A stretch of 64,000 nt of DNA. It comes from Marinimicrobium sp. C6131. GTDB lineage: Bacteria; Pseudomonadota; Gammaproteobacteria; Pseudomonadales; Cellvibrionaceae. The stretch is from contig NZ_CP110629.1 in the NCBI RefSeq assembly GCF_026153455.1, forward strand, positions 3,348,001-3,412,000, written 5' to 3'. This document shows, in pieces, positions 21,999 to 31,165 of this stretch. Both the position numbers and the translations under genes were made by a program. Under the pieces are notes generated by a model. The model was not told the origin of the DNA. It was given only the letters and a program-made list of their open reading frames with translations, and ran no database searches. Numbering within the stretch: position 1 is the stretch's first letter; every line of letters starts with the position of its first letter.

Positions 21999-23255
21999 AT
22001 GTTGAAGCGATCAGAACCGTTTGTGCTTGGCGCGCTGTGCGCCGGACTGTCCCTCAGCGTATCCGCCCAGGGGGATCCGGAGGTGGATGCGCTGATCGAG
22101 GAGATTGACCGGCTCAAGGAGCGGGTCCAGCAATTGGAGGAGGATTCTGTCCGCAGCGAATCGGTTCGCGACCTGGGGGACACTGATGGCTCCGATGTTC
22201 AGGCGACGTTGAAGGAGCCGGCGGTGCATGTGGGCGGCGCCCTGCGGTTTAACATCGTGCACCGGGATTTTGTGCCCAGTTCCGATGGTAAGCGTGGTGA
22301 GAGTGGACTGGATGTGTTCCGTCTGAATGTGGACGGGGAGATCGATAACATCCTGATCTCTGCGGAGTACCGCTATTACTCCTATATGCACACTCTGCAC
22401 CATGGTTGGATCGGTTACGAATTTGAAGACGAGAGTCAGCTTCAGTTCGGCGTCCATCGGGTGCCTTTCGGTCTTCTGCCTTACCCGGCCCACAACGCCT
22501 GGTTCGGCGTGCCCTATTATGTGGGGCTGGGCGATGATTACGATATGGGTGTGAAGTATCAGCGTTCTGATGGCCCCTGGAGTTGGCATTTTGCGTTTTA
22601 CAAAAACGAAGAGTTGAATGATTCGAGCAATCCGAATCGTTACTCCTTCGATCTGATCCGCGTCGATGATCAACAGAATGAGGAAATCAATCAGGTCAAT
22701 GGTCGAGCCGCCTATACCTTTGGGTTGGGCACCGCCTGTGAAACGGAAGTGGGCGGTTCAGTGCAGGCCGGTGAAGTGTACAACGCCACCACCGATCGTC
22801 GCGGTGACCACTGGGCAGCGGCGGCGCACATGGACAATCGTTGCGGGCGCTGGAACCTTCAGTTCAAAGGAATGAGCTATCAGTATGATCCGGTCAATCC
22901 GGCCGGAGTGGACAACAGCGCGGTGACTGTCGGGGCATTCGCCGGTACCTACGACATCGCCAGCGAGGCGGATATACTGGTAGCGAACCTGGCCTACAAT
23001 GTGCCGTCTCCCTGGGAGAGCGTGGACAGCATCACCTGCTATAACGACTACTCCCGGCTTTACAAAGGCCAGGACGGCGTTCTGGATTCGCAGATCAATA
23101 CCACCGGTTGTGCCATCGGCAGTGGGCCGCTATTCACCTATGTGGATTATATTCTCGCCAACAATATGGCCTACTTCGGTAACGGCTCCATGGCCGGTGG
23201 TGGTGAGGACGAATGGCATGGCCGCTTCAACGTTAATATCGGTTTTTACTGGTGA
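21999..23255 (+). CDS. Outer membrane porin (phosphate-selective/OprP-like type)
   Basis: A 418-residue protein with a signal peptide (1-24), a short coiled coil (about 28-48, Asp/Glu/Leu heptads) and a beta-barrel ending in an aromatic G-F-Y-W C-terminus for Bam recognition. The layout matches trimeric OprP/OprO-like porins. The ligand is not predictable from sequence. It begins 12 bp after the BCCT gene and is followed after 5 bp by a solute-binding protein, so it probably supplies the same solute across the outer membrane. Confidence 0.8.
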   Translation: MLKRSEPFVLGALCAGLSLSVSAQGDPEVDALIEEIDRLKERVQQLEEDSVRSESVRDLGDTDGSDVQATLKEPAVHVGGALRFNIVHRDFVPSSDGKRGESGLDVFRLNVDGEIDNILISAEYRYYSYMHTLHHGWIGYEFEDESQLQFGVHRVPFGLLPYPAHNAWFGVPYYVGLGDDYDMGVKYQRSDGPWSWHFAFYKNEELNDSSNPNRYSFDLIRVDDQQNEEINQVNGRAAYTFGLGTACETEVGGSVQAGEVYNATTDRRGDHWAAAAHMDNRCGRWNLQFKGMSYQYDPVNPAGVDNSAVTVGAFAGTYDIASEADILVANLAYNVPSPWESVDSITCYNDYSRLYKGQDGVLDSQINTTGCAIGSGPLFTYVDYILANNMAYFGNGSMAGGGEDEWHGRFNVNIGFYW

Positions 23256-23260
23256 GCTTT

Positions 23261-24355
23261 ATGAGACAGCGATTCAAGGTAATGGTCATTACGGCGCTGA
23301 CCCTATCCCTGTCGGCGTTCGGTGCGGCGGCCCAGGATGAACTCAATGTCGTGTCCTGGGACGGGGCCTATGTGAAAAGCCAGATTCTTGGCTTCATCCG
23401 CCCTTACGAGGATGAGACCGGCACGCGGGTCAACGTGATTCAGTACACCGGCGGCATTGAGGAAATCCGTCGTCAGGTGCGCGCCTGGAATGTGAAGTGG
23501 GATGTGGTGGATCTGGAGTTGTTTGATGCCATCCGCGCCTGTGAAGAAGGACTGCTCGAACCCATTGACCCGGACAGCCTCCCGGCCGCGCCGGATGGAA
23601 CGCCGGCGACCGAGGACTTTATCAGCGTCAGTCTGACGCCCTGTGGTGTGGGAAATGTCGTGGGCTCAACGGTGGTGAGCTACAGTCGGGAGCAGTTTGA
23701 AGAAGGTCCCAAAACCCTGGAGGACTTTTTTGATCTGAAGCAGTTCCCCGGTCGGCGCGGCCTGCGCCGCAGTCCACAGGGGAACCTGGAGTGGGCCCTG
23801 GTCGCTGACGGTGTTTCCCGGGATAACGTGTACGACGTGTTGTCAACCGAGGCCGGTGTCGATCGAGCGTTCAACGTACTGAACCGGATCAAGCCTTACA
23901 TCGAATGGTGGGAAGAGGGCGAAGAAGCCGTGCGTTTGCTGGAGACAGGGCAGGTGGTGATGTCCTCCGTGTACAGTGGTCGAGTGGATGACGCGGTGCA
24001 ACGGGGTGAACCCCTGGAGATCGTCTGGGATCATCAGGTCTGGTTTTACGATGTCTGGGGTATTCCGCGCCACGGTCGTAACACCGAACGGGCCATGGAT
24101 TTTCTCAAGTATGCGACGTCGACCGAAAGCCTGGCGGCCCAGGCACGCTACATTCCCTACGGGCCGGTTCGTCAGTCGTCCCTGGCCTTACTGGAACCCG
24201 AGTTGCGCAAACGGTTGCCAACCTCGGAGCAGAACCTGAAAACGGCCATTGAGCTCGATGCCCACTGGTGGTCGAAGAATCTTGATCGAATCGCGCCGCG
24301 CTTTGAACGCTGGGCCGAGCGCCCGGTGATGGTACCCAAAGCCCTGCCCCGATAG
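23261..24355 (+). CDS. ABC-type solute-binding protein, PotD/polyamine-like
   Basis: A 364-residue periplasmic binding protein with a signal peptide cleaved near residue 25 and the family 1 fold beginning ELNVVSWDGAY. Acidic and aromatic residues (WEEGEE, W-D-V-V-D-L-E) fit a ligand such as a polyamine. No ABC permease or ATPase gene is adjacent. The binding protein may work with the BCCT carrier and porin of the same operon or with a transporter elsewhere. The ATG at 23261 is used; the GTG at 23252 overlaps the porin stop. Confidence 0.82.
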   Translation: MRQRFKVMVITALTLSLSAFGAAAQDELNVVSWDGAYVKSQILGFIRPYEDETGTRVNVIQYTGGIEEIRRQVRAWNVKWDVVDLELFDAIRACEEGLLEPIDPDSLPAAPDGTPATEDFISVSLTPCGVGNVVGSTVVSYSREQFEEGPKTLEDFFDLKQFPGRRGLRRSPQGNLEWALVADGVSRDNVYDVLSTEAGVDRAFNVLNRIKPYIEWWEEGEEAVRLLETGQVVMSSVYSGRVDDAVQRGEPLEIVWDHQVWFYDVWGIPRHGRNTERAMDFLKYATSTESLAAQARYIPYGPVRQSSLALLEPELRKRLPTSEQNLKTAIELDAHWWSKNLDRIAPRFERWAERPVMVPKALPR

Positions 24356-24365
24356 CATTCCCGCC

Positions 24366-24389
24366 ACGGCACCCCTCGGGTGCCGTTTT
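24366..24389 (+). terminator. Rho-independent terminator after the binding-protein gene
   Basis: ACGGCACCC and GGGTGCCGT arms with a CTC loop, followed by a short T run (24386-24389). It lies 11 bp after the gene's stop and ends the BCCT-porin-binding-protein operon. Confidence 0.8.
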
Positions 24390-24547
24390 CCCCGCCTTAC
24401 TTGCACCGAAATAAACCGCTTGTCGTCAAAAACATCGCATTGATTATTTTTTAATCGTTTCCTGTTCAGTTTGTGATCCTGGAAAAAAATTCCCCCGTAT
24501 AGCGCCACGTAGTTCAACAGTAATGTTAACAATCAGGAGCTAACACC

Positions 24548-26377
24548 ATGAACGCGTTATTGAAATATACGGGAATATTGGGTCTGTCTATGAGCTTGAT
24601 AGCTTGTGGCAGTGATGATGACGATCCGCCTCCGAAGCCCGAACCGGAAGTGAATACCGTGGTTGACGTTGCTGTCGACAACGGCAATTTTACTACACTG
24701 GTAGCCGCCCTTGAAGCTACCGGTCTGGACGAAACCCTCGACGATCCGGAAGGTGAGTTCACGGTGTTCGCCCCCACCGACGATGCGTTTGCCTTACTCG
24801 GTGAAGAGACCATCGAAGCCTTACTGGAAGACACCGATACCCTGTCGGACATTCTTCTGTACCACGTCATTTCCGGTGCTGAAGTGGATTCTTCCGGTGC
24901 CATTGCCGCCGCGGGAACCACCGTGGAAATGGCCAATGGCGACAGCGTCGGTCTGTCCCTTTGGGGTGAAGACCTGCTGGTCAACCTGTCACTGGTTACC
25001 ATGGTGGATGTGGAAGCCGACAATGGCGTGATTCATGTCATTGACGCGGTTCTGATGCCACCGGAAGAAAACGGTGATCGCGATCAGACCATTGCCGATC
25101 TGGCCGTGGCGACAGAGGAGCTGTCGACGCTCGTCACTGCGCTGGACACCGCTGGTCTGGTGCCAACCTTTGATGATCCTGATGCAACTTTCACGGTATT
25201 CGCGCCGACCAATGCGGCGTTTGAAGCCGTGGGCGAAGAAAACCTGCAAGCCTTGCTGGACGACCAGGAAGCCTTGACGGCGGTGCTGAGCCAGCACGTG
25301 GTGTCTGGAGCCGAGGTGAATAACGTCGCGGCTTACGCTGCGAATGGAACCAGTGTTGAAACACTGGGTGGTGCCGAGGTGCTCGTCGAGATCAATGACA
25401 GCCGCATGTTGACTGTTGGTGGTGCCGTGGTGTCCATGACCAATATCTATGCCAGTAATGGTGTCATTCATGTGATCGACTCTGTGATCGTGGGTGACGT
25501 CGAACTGCCGGCTCCGCCCATGTCCATTGTCGACGTGGCCAGCGAAGCGGGCAATTTCGAAACCCTGATCGCGGCACTGGAAGCGACCGGTCTGGATACC
25601 ACCCTGGCGGACCTGGACTCTTCGTTCACCGTGTTCGCGCCGACCGATGACGCCTTCGCCGAACTGGGTCAAGACACCATCGACGCCCTGTTGGCGGATA
25701 CCGACACGCTGTCCGACATCCTGCTGTACCACGTAATTGCCGGCGATCCGGTTCTGGCCGATGCCGCCATCAGCATTGCCGAGAGCAATGACTCCCTGGT
25801 CGAAATGGCCAATGGTGATAACGCCGGTCTGTCACTGTCGGGCGAGAGCCTGCTGATCAACACCTCGACCGTATCGACTCCGAACGTGTTGGCTGATAAC
25901 GGTGTGATTCACGTGATCGATAAAGTGATGATGCCGCCGGCACCGCAGTCTGTTGATGCGACCATCACCGGTGCGGCTGCTTCCCAGGGGCGCTTCTCCA
26001 CTCTGGTTGGCCTGCTGCAAGACGCTGGTCTGGATACGGTGCTTGACGATGCCGACGGAACGTTCACGGTGTTCGCGCCGACCAACGAAGCCTTCGACGC
26101 CGTCGATCAGGCAACCATGGATGCTCTGGCCGCTGATCCGGACCTGCTCGAAACGGTGTTGCTGACGCACGTGGTGAGTGGAGCGGCTGTGGATTCCGTG
26201 ACGGCTTATACCCTCAACGGTACCACGGTGGAAACGGCTGCCAGCAACAATATCAGTGTTGAGATTGTGGATGGCATGCTGCAGGTTGGCGGTGCCAATG
26301 TCACCGAAGCGGACATCAACACCACCAACGGCGTAATCCATGTCATTGACGCGGTGATTATGCCTCCCGCCGAGTAA
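24548..26377 (+). CDS. Lipoprotein with four FAS1 (fasciclin) domains
   Basis: A 609-residue protein with a lipoprotein signal (Cys20 in SLIAC), an Asp-rich and Pro-rich linker, and four FAS1 domains at about residues 36-170, 178-320, 328-465 and 471-607. Each has the FTVFAPT(D/N) and NGVIHVID signatures. Domains 1 and 3 resemble each other (VEMANGD), as do 2 and 4 (HVVSGA, NGT-x-VET), so a two-domain unit seems to have duplicated. FAS1 domains mediate adhesion; the very acidic composition fits a saline surface environment. CAGGAG precedes the ATG. Confidence 0.9.
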   Translation: MNALLKYTGILGLSMSLIACGSDDDDPPPKPEPEVNTVVDVAVDNGNFTTLVAALEATGLDETLDDPEGEFTVFAPTDDAFALLGEETIEALLEDTDTLSDILLYHVISGAEVDSSGAIAAAGTTVEMANGDSVGLSLWGEDLLVNLSLVTMVDVEADNGVIHVIDAVLMPPEENGDRDQTIADLAVATEELSTLVTALDTAGLVPTFDDPDATFTVFAPTNAAFEAVGEENLQALLDDQEALTAVLSQHVVSGAEVNNVAAYAANGTSVETLGGAEVLVEINDSRMLTVGGAVVSMTNIYASNGVIHVIDSVIVGDVELPAPPMSIVDVASEAGNFETLIAALEATGLDTTLADLDSSFTVFAPTDDAFAELGQDTIDALLADTDTLSDILLYHVIAGDPVLADAAISIAESNDSLVEMANGDNAGLSLSGESLLINTSTVSTPNVLADNGVIHVIDKVMMPPAPQSVDATITGAAASQGRFSTLVGLLQDAGLDTVLDDADGTFTVFAPTNEAFDAVDQATMDALAADPDLLETVLLTHVVSGAAVDSVTAYTLNGTTVETAASNNISVEIVDGMLQVGGANVTEADINTTNGVIHVIDAVIMPPAE

Positions 26378-26423
26378 TGCTGGGAGATGCCCGCTCCCTG
26401 AGTGGGTGTCGGTAACGTGCTTG

Positions 26424-26456
26424 ACCCCGGTATCGTCTGATGCCGGGGTTTTTTTA
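26424..26456 (+). terminator. Rho-independent terminator after the FAS1 gene
   Basis: ACCCCGGTAT and TGCCGGGGT arms followed by seven T. It ends the FAS1 transcript. Confidence 0.85.
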
Positions 26457-26566
26457 TGGCAGGTGCCGCCGATTGGACGACGCGACGGCGCAGAGCGTAT
26501 AATGTCGTACAAATAAAAACGCATAACGTGTATCGATTTTTGATTTTCTTCGGGAGAATGAGTGAT

Positions 26567-27205
26567 ATGAGAATTGCATTGATGAACGAGTTCAGCCAGG
26601 CGGGCAAGAACCCCATTGTGCTGGAGCAGTTGAACGCCGTGGCTGACGACCTGGGACACCAGGTGTTCAACGTGGGTATGAACGGCGATAACGATCATCG
26701 CCTGACCTATATCCATCTGGGAATCATGGCCGGTCTGTTGCTGAACTCCAAAGCCGTGGATTTCGTGATCAGCGGTTGCGGTACCGGCCAGGGTGCGCTG
26801 ATGTCCCTGAACGCCCACCCGGGCGTGGTCTGCGGTTACTGCATTGACCCCTCCGATGCCTACCTGTTTGCCCAGATCAACAACGGCAACGCGCTGGCAT
26901 TGCCGTTTGCCAAAGGTTTTGGCTGGGGTGCCGAGTTGAACTGCCGCTACATCTTCGAGAAGGCCTTCACCGGCGAGAAAGGGCAGGGCTACCCGCCCGA
27001 GCGCAAAGAGAGCCAGGTGCAGAACGCCCATATTCTGGATGGCGTCAAAGACGCCATGTGCAAGGATTACCTGACCGGACTGAAGTCGCTGGACCAGGAG
27101 CTGGTCAAAACGGCCGTGACCGGCGAGCGTTTCCAGGCGTGCTTCTTTGAACACTGTCAGGACAAAGAGCTGGAAGCCTACGTGCGCAGCGTTCTCGAGG
27201 CCTGA
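26567..27205 (+). CDS. RpiB/LacA/LacB-family sugar-phosphate isomerase
   Basis: A 212-residue member of the RpiB/LacAB family with the SGCGTGQG phosphate-binding segment (around residues 65-72) and an N-terminal Rossmann-like start. It is longer than typical RpiB (about 150), matching a subgroup with a C-terminal extension. These interconvert ketose and aldose phosphates; the exact sugar is unclear. GGGAG lies about 10 bases before the ATG at 26567; the ATG at 26558 would be too close to it. Confidence 0.85.
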   Translation: MRIALMNEFSQAGKNPIVLEQLNAVADDLGHQVFNVGMNGDNDHRLTYIHLGIMAGLLLNSKAVDFVISGCGTGQGALMSLNAHPGVVCGYCIDPSDAYLFAQINNGNALALPFAKGFGWGAELNCRYIFEKAFTGEKGQGYPPERKESQVQNAHILDGVKDAMCKDYLTGLKSLDQELVKTAVTGERFQACFFEHCQDKELEAYVRSVLEA

Positions 27206-27233
27206 TTCCAGGTCTGAGCTGGTCGCACCATCG

Positions 27234-27261
27234 AAAACCCCACCATGGCGTGGGGTTTTTT
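27234..27261 (+). terminator. Rho-independent terminator after the isomerase
   Basis: AAAACCCCAC and GTGGGGTTTT arms with a six-base loop and a T run. Confidence 0.88.
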
Positions 27262-27383
27262 GTATCTGTTCGCGAAAATCAACAAGACCTGCTCCAGCGT
27301 CTCTGCTATAACTAGAGTCTGATCGCATTGTGTCGTCCGGCTGATCCGGGCGCATTCACTCATCGGCGGTAAGGACTCCTCGT

Positions 27384-30011
27384 TTGCGGCTAGGTAACGT
27401 TCGTTTGGTGACACCCCGGTCCTTGGGGTGGTGGGCAGGGCTGCTCATGCTGGTCTGCGTTGCGCCGCTGTCGGTGATTTCCGCCGAGCCCGGCCGCGAA
27501 TCCGATACCCCGCGCCTTCGGGTCGGCGTGTATGAAAACCCCCCAAAGATTTTCCTCGACGAAGCCGGCCAGCCGACCGGCATCCTGGGTGACTTGCTGC
27601 GCCATATGGCGGACCGGGAAGGGTGGCAGCTCGAGCCGGTTCCCTGTCTGTGGCAGGCGTGTCTGAGCGCCCTGGCGCTCGGGGAAATCGATCTGATGCC
27701 GGATGTGGCCCTGACGCCCTCGCGCGCGACGCGATTTGACTTCCACGAGGTACCGGCCCTGTTGAGCTGGTCGCAGATTTATGTGGCGGCGGGGCGGGAA
27801 CAGCCCACCAGTCTGCTGGAGTTGCAGGGCCGTCGGTTGGCCGTGCTCCAGGGGTCCGTGCAGCACGACTATCTGATGACATTTTTCACTGGTATGGACT
27901 TGCCGGTGCGGTGGGTGTTGGTGGACAGTCTGGAGGCGGGCTTTAAGGCCGTGCTGGATGGGCGTGCCGATGCGGTCGCGGCGAATCAGTTTTACGGCGA
28001 CCAGCGTGCCGAGGGCACGGACCTGATCAGAGCGCCGGTGGTGTTTTTACCCAGCCGCCTGTATTACGCCGCGACGCCCGGCCGTTCGCCGAAGGTATTG
28101 ACGACCATTGATGATTACCTGGATCTCTGGCGCAATGATCCGGGCTCCCTTTATTTCGAGACACTGCGCCGCTGGGAGCCCCGGCGCGCGTCGGGGCCTC
28201 TGCCGGCCTGGCTCTGGTGGAGCCTGGGCGGGCTCAGCGCCATGCTGTCGGTGGCTCTGTTGTTTGGCGCACTGCTGCGCCGTCAGGTACAGCGTCAGAC
28301 CCACCGACTGCAGGAAAGCGAGCAGAAGCTCAGCACTATCCTCAACAGCGTTCAGGCGCATATTTACATCAAGGGAACGGATTTCCGTTACCAGTATGTC
28401 AATCAAAAAGTGGCCGACCTGTTGGGGGCGCCGCCGGAAGCCATCGTGGGCTGCCGCGATGAAGACTTCTTTGATGCCGACACCTGTCGCTTATTGAAGG
28501 AAAACGACGGTCGTGTGTTGCTCAGGGGCGAACGTTTCTCCAATGAAGAGGTGAATCGGGTCAAAGGCCAGAAAGCGCCCCATGTGTTTCTCTCGGAAAA
28601 ACTCCCCCTGCGCACCCCGACGGGCGAGATCTACGCACTGTGCGGTATATCCACCGATATCACCGAGCATCGTCAGATTCAGGAGCAACTCCACCAGCTC
28701 TCGTTCTTTGATGCCCTGACAGGCCTGCCCAACCGGCGGCTGTTACTGGACCGGGTCCGGCGCGGGCTGTCCAGCAGCGCTCGCACCGGGTATGACGGGG
28801 CGCTGGTTCTGTTGGACCTGGACAATTTCAAGAGCGTGAATGACACTCTGGGACACGACGCTGGCGACCGGTTATTGTGCGCTGTAGCGGAGCGGATTCA
28901 GAGGCGACTGCGCGCCACCGACACCCTGGCCCGACTGGGTGCGGATGAGTTTGTGGTGTTGCTGGAGGATCTGGCGCTGCAGCCGGATCGCGCGGTGGTG
29001 GCGGTGCGCCACCTGGCCGATGAGTGGCTGGCGGCGTTGGCTGAGCCTTTTGCGCTGGATGGGGCTCCCTATGTGATCAGCGTGAGTCTGGGTGTGGCGC
29101 TGTTTTCCGATGCCGCTGAAGATGTTGATACGCTGTTGAAGGGCGCCGATCTCGCCCTGCAGGCGGCGAAAAGGCTCGGGCACAACCGGTTGCAATTTTT
29201 CAATCCGGCCATGCAGGTGGCCATCAACCGGCGTAGCCAGCTCGAAGGTGCGCTGCGTCAGGCCATTGAGTCCCGAAGCCTGGCGCTGCACTTGCAACCG
29301 CAGGTCAATACCGCCGGTGAAACCGTAGCCCTGGAGGCGCTGGCCCGGTGGGAGGCCCCCGGGCTGGGAACGATTTCGCCCGCCGAGTTTATCCCTCTGG
29401 CAGAGAGCACCGGTCTGATTGTGCCGCTCGGGGAGTGGGTACTGGAGCAGGCCTGCGCCTATCTGGCCGACTGGCAGGGGGATGAGCAGCTCAAGCGCGT
29501 TGTCCTGGCGGTCAATATCAGCCCGGCTCAATTCCGTCATCCCAACTTTGTGGCGCACCTCGAAAGTACCCTTGAGCGCTCGGGGTGCCCCCCGGAGCGG
29601 CTGGAGTTGGAGGTGACCGAAAGCCTTTTGATCGACGAGCTGGAGCAGGTGATCCAGCGGATGGAAAACCTGCGGGCGCACGGTATACGGTTTGCGCTGG
29701 ACGATTTCGGTACCGGCTACGCTTCGCTCAGCTACCTCAAGCGATTGCCGTTGGCGCTGCTCAAAGTGGATCAGTCGTTTGTCCGCGATCTGCTGACCGA
29801 CCCGAATGATGAGGCCATTGTGCGAACCATCATTGCACTCGGGCAAAGCCTGGACCTGAAGGTGCTCGCCGAGGGTGTGGAAACCGAGGCCCAGGCAAAG
29901 CGCCTGAAAGCGCTCGGGTGCACCCTCCTGCAAGGCTACCTCTACGGTAAACCCGCACCGCTCGAGCGGTGGCGGGAAGACCGACGCCTGACGGTCGCCC
30001 CAACCAATTAA
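27384..30011 (+). CDS. Periplasmic-sensor PAS-GGDEF-EAL cyclic-di-GMP protein
   Basis: An 875-residue protein: signal peptide (1-34), a periplasmic SBP_bac_3-like sensor (about 46-265), one membrane helix (about 273-300), a PAS domain (about 312-435), a GGDEF domain (445-605) and an EAL domain (620-865). The GGDEF signature reads GADEF near residue 519, preceded by the RxxD inhibitory site (RATD). The EAL motif (near residue 650) and the DDFGTGYASLSYL loop are intact, so it is more surely a phosphodiesterase than a cyclase. The substrate-binding sensor suggests control by an amino acid or similar ligand. TTG start with AAGGA upstream. Confidence 0.9.
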   Translation: MRLGNVRLVTPRSLGWWAGLLMLVCVAPLSVISAEPGRESDTPRLRVGVYENPPKIFLDEAGQPTGILGDLLRHMADREGWQLEPVPCLWQACLSALALGEIDLMPDVALTPSRATRFDFHEVPALLSWSQIYVAAGREQPTSLLELQGRRLAVLQGSVQHDYLMTFFTGMDLPVRWVLVDSLEAGFKAVLDGRADAVAANQFYGDQRAEGTDLIRAPVVFLPSRLYYAATPGRSPKVLTTIDDYLDLWRNDPGSLYFETLRRWEPRRASGPLPAWLWWSLGGLSAMLSVALLFGALLRRQVQRQTHRLQESEQKLSTILNSVQAHIYIKGTDFRYQYVNQKVADLLGAPPEAIVGCRDEDFFDADTCRLLKENDGRVLLRGERFSNEEVNRVKGQKAPHVFLSEKLPLRTPTGEIYALCGISTDITEHRQIQEQLHQLSFFDALTGLPNRRLLLDRVRRGLSSSARTGYDGALVLLDLDNFKSVNDTLGHDAGDRLLCAVAERIQRRLRATDTLARLGADEFVVLLEDLALQPDRAVVAVRHLADEWLAALAEPFALDGAPYVISVSLGVALFSDAAEDVDTLLKGADLALQAAKRLGHNRLQFFNPAMQVAINRRSQLEGALRQAIESRSLALHLQPQVNTAGETVALEALARWEAPGLGTISPAEFIPLAESTGLIVPLGEWVLEQACAYLADWQGDEQLKRVVLAVNISPAQFRHPNFVAHLESTLERSGCPPERLELEVTESLLIDELEQVIQRMENLRAHGIRFALDDFGTGYASLSYLKRLPLALLKVDQSFVRDLLTDPNDEAIVRTIIALGQSLDLKVLAEGVETEAQAKRLKALGCTLLQGYLYGKPAPLERWREDRRLTVAPTN

Positions 30012-30057
30012 TACCACTGTCATTGGATTGTCATGCTAGTGCGGTTGCATAGGCGCC

Positions 30058-31152
30058 ATGCACCTGATGATGGCCTGGATGAGATTGGGTGGGCACCTGC
30101 TGAGCGCACTGCCCGCTAACGGTTGGCGCGCCTGCTGGTGGCGCTGGCCACTGCTGTTGCTGCTCTGGCTGGGCAGCGGCCTGTTGTTCCTTTGCCACGG
30201 CGTGGGTTTTCTGCTCGATGAGCTGCTGTTTCGCGGCTACCGTCGCGTCGCCGTGCGGGCGCCGGTGTTCATCGTGGGGGTGCCTCGCAGCGGCACTACC
30301 TTTCTGCAGCGCCGCCTGTCCGAGGATCCCGCGTTCACGACCCTGACACTGTGGGAGTGCCTGCTCGCCCCCTCGATTTCCGAGCGCTACCTCTGGGCGT
30401 TTGTCGGTCGGTGCCTGGCGCCCCTGATGCGCTGGACCGGGCGCTGGCGCTGGTCGGCGATGGACCAGGTGCACCGGCTGGCCTGGCAGGAGCCCGAGGA
30501 AGACTTTCTGCTGTTGCTGTACCGGGGCGGCTGTTTTCTTCCGGCCCCGCTGTGCCCGGATGCGGAGCGCTATTGGCGCCTGGCGTTCTTTGACGACGCT
30601 GTGCCGGCTCCGGAGCGGTGCGCGATGCTGGACTTCTATCGGCGTTGCCTGCAGCGGCACCTGTATTTTCACGGGTGCGACAAGCGACTGTTGAGCAAAA
30701 ACCCCTCCTTCACGTCCTGGACGCAGGACCTGCGCACCGCGTTCCCCGATGCGCGCTTTATTGCCTGTGTACGCTGCCCGGAAGAGGCGGTGCCCTCCCA
30801 ACTGAGTGCCCTGCGTCCGGTGTTGCGCCTGTGGGGTGCCGCCCAGGTCACCCCGGAGCTGGGGGAGCGGATGATCACCGTGCTGCACGGCTATTACCGA
30901 CGCATTCAGGCGTTGCGTCAGACGCCCTGGGTCTATGTCCTGCCGCTGTCACAGCTGTCGGCAATGGACACCCGGGGGTGGTTCAGGCTGTATGCGTTTC
31001 TCGGTCAACCCTTGCCCCGGGTGAGCGCCCACACGATGGGTAGTGAACCGCGTCGCGACGCGCGTCCGGGCCATCGCTATGGGTTGGCGGAGTTCGGTCT
31101 GAGCCAGGCCGGAATTCGCCAGCGATTTGCGTCTGTCTGGCCCCACCCATGA
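30058..31152 (+). CDS. Sulfotransferase family protein
   Basis: A 364-residue protein with an N-terminal hydrophobic segment (about residues 29-52) and the PAPS-binding P-R-S-G-T-T-F loop near residue 76. A second segment, LLSKNPSFTSW, resembles the 3'-phosphate site region. It probably transfers sulfate from PAPS to a sugar or lipid acceptor at the membrane; acceptor unknown. It is followed after 13 bp by a GT4 glycosyltransferase and then a deacetylase, suggesting a small surface-glycan or glycolipid operon. Confidence 0.8.
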   Translation: MHLMMAWMRLGGHLLSALPANGWRACWWRWPLLLLLWLGSGLLFLCHGVGFLLDELLFRGYRRVAVRAPVFIVGVPRSGTTFLQRRLSEDPAFTTLTLWECLLAPSISERYLWAFVGRCLAPLMRWTGRWRWSAMDQVHRLAWQEPEEDFLLLLYRGGCFLPAPLCPDAERYWRLAFFDDAVPAPERCAMLDFYRRCLQRHLYFHGCDKRLLSKNPSFTSWTQDLRTAFPDARFIACVRCPEEAVPSQLSALRPVLRLWGAAQVTPELGERMITVLHGYYRRIQALRQTPWVYVLPLSQLSAMDTRGWFRLYAFLGQPLPRVSAHTMGSEPRRDARPGHRYGLAEFGLSQAGIRQRFASVWPHP

Positions 31153-31165
31153 TCGGAGTTGTCCT

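Noticed and set aside
25832..27355. 507-codon minus-strand frame
   Set aside because: Shadow of the repetitive FAS1 gene and the isomerase gene on the other strand.
28872..30023. 383-codon minus-strand frame
   Set aside because: Shadow of the GGDEF-EAL gene caused by high GC third positions.
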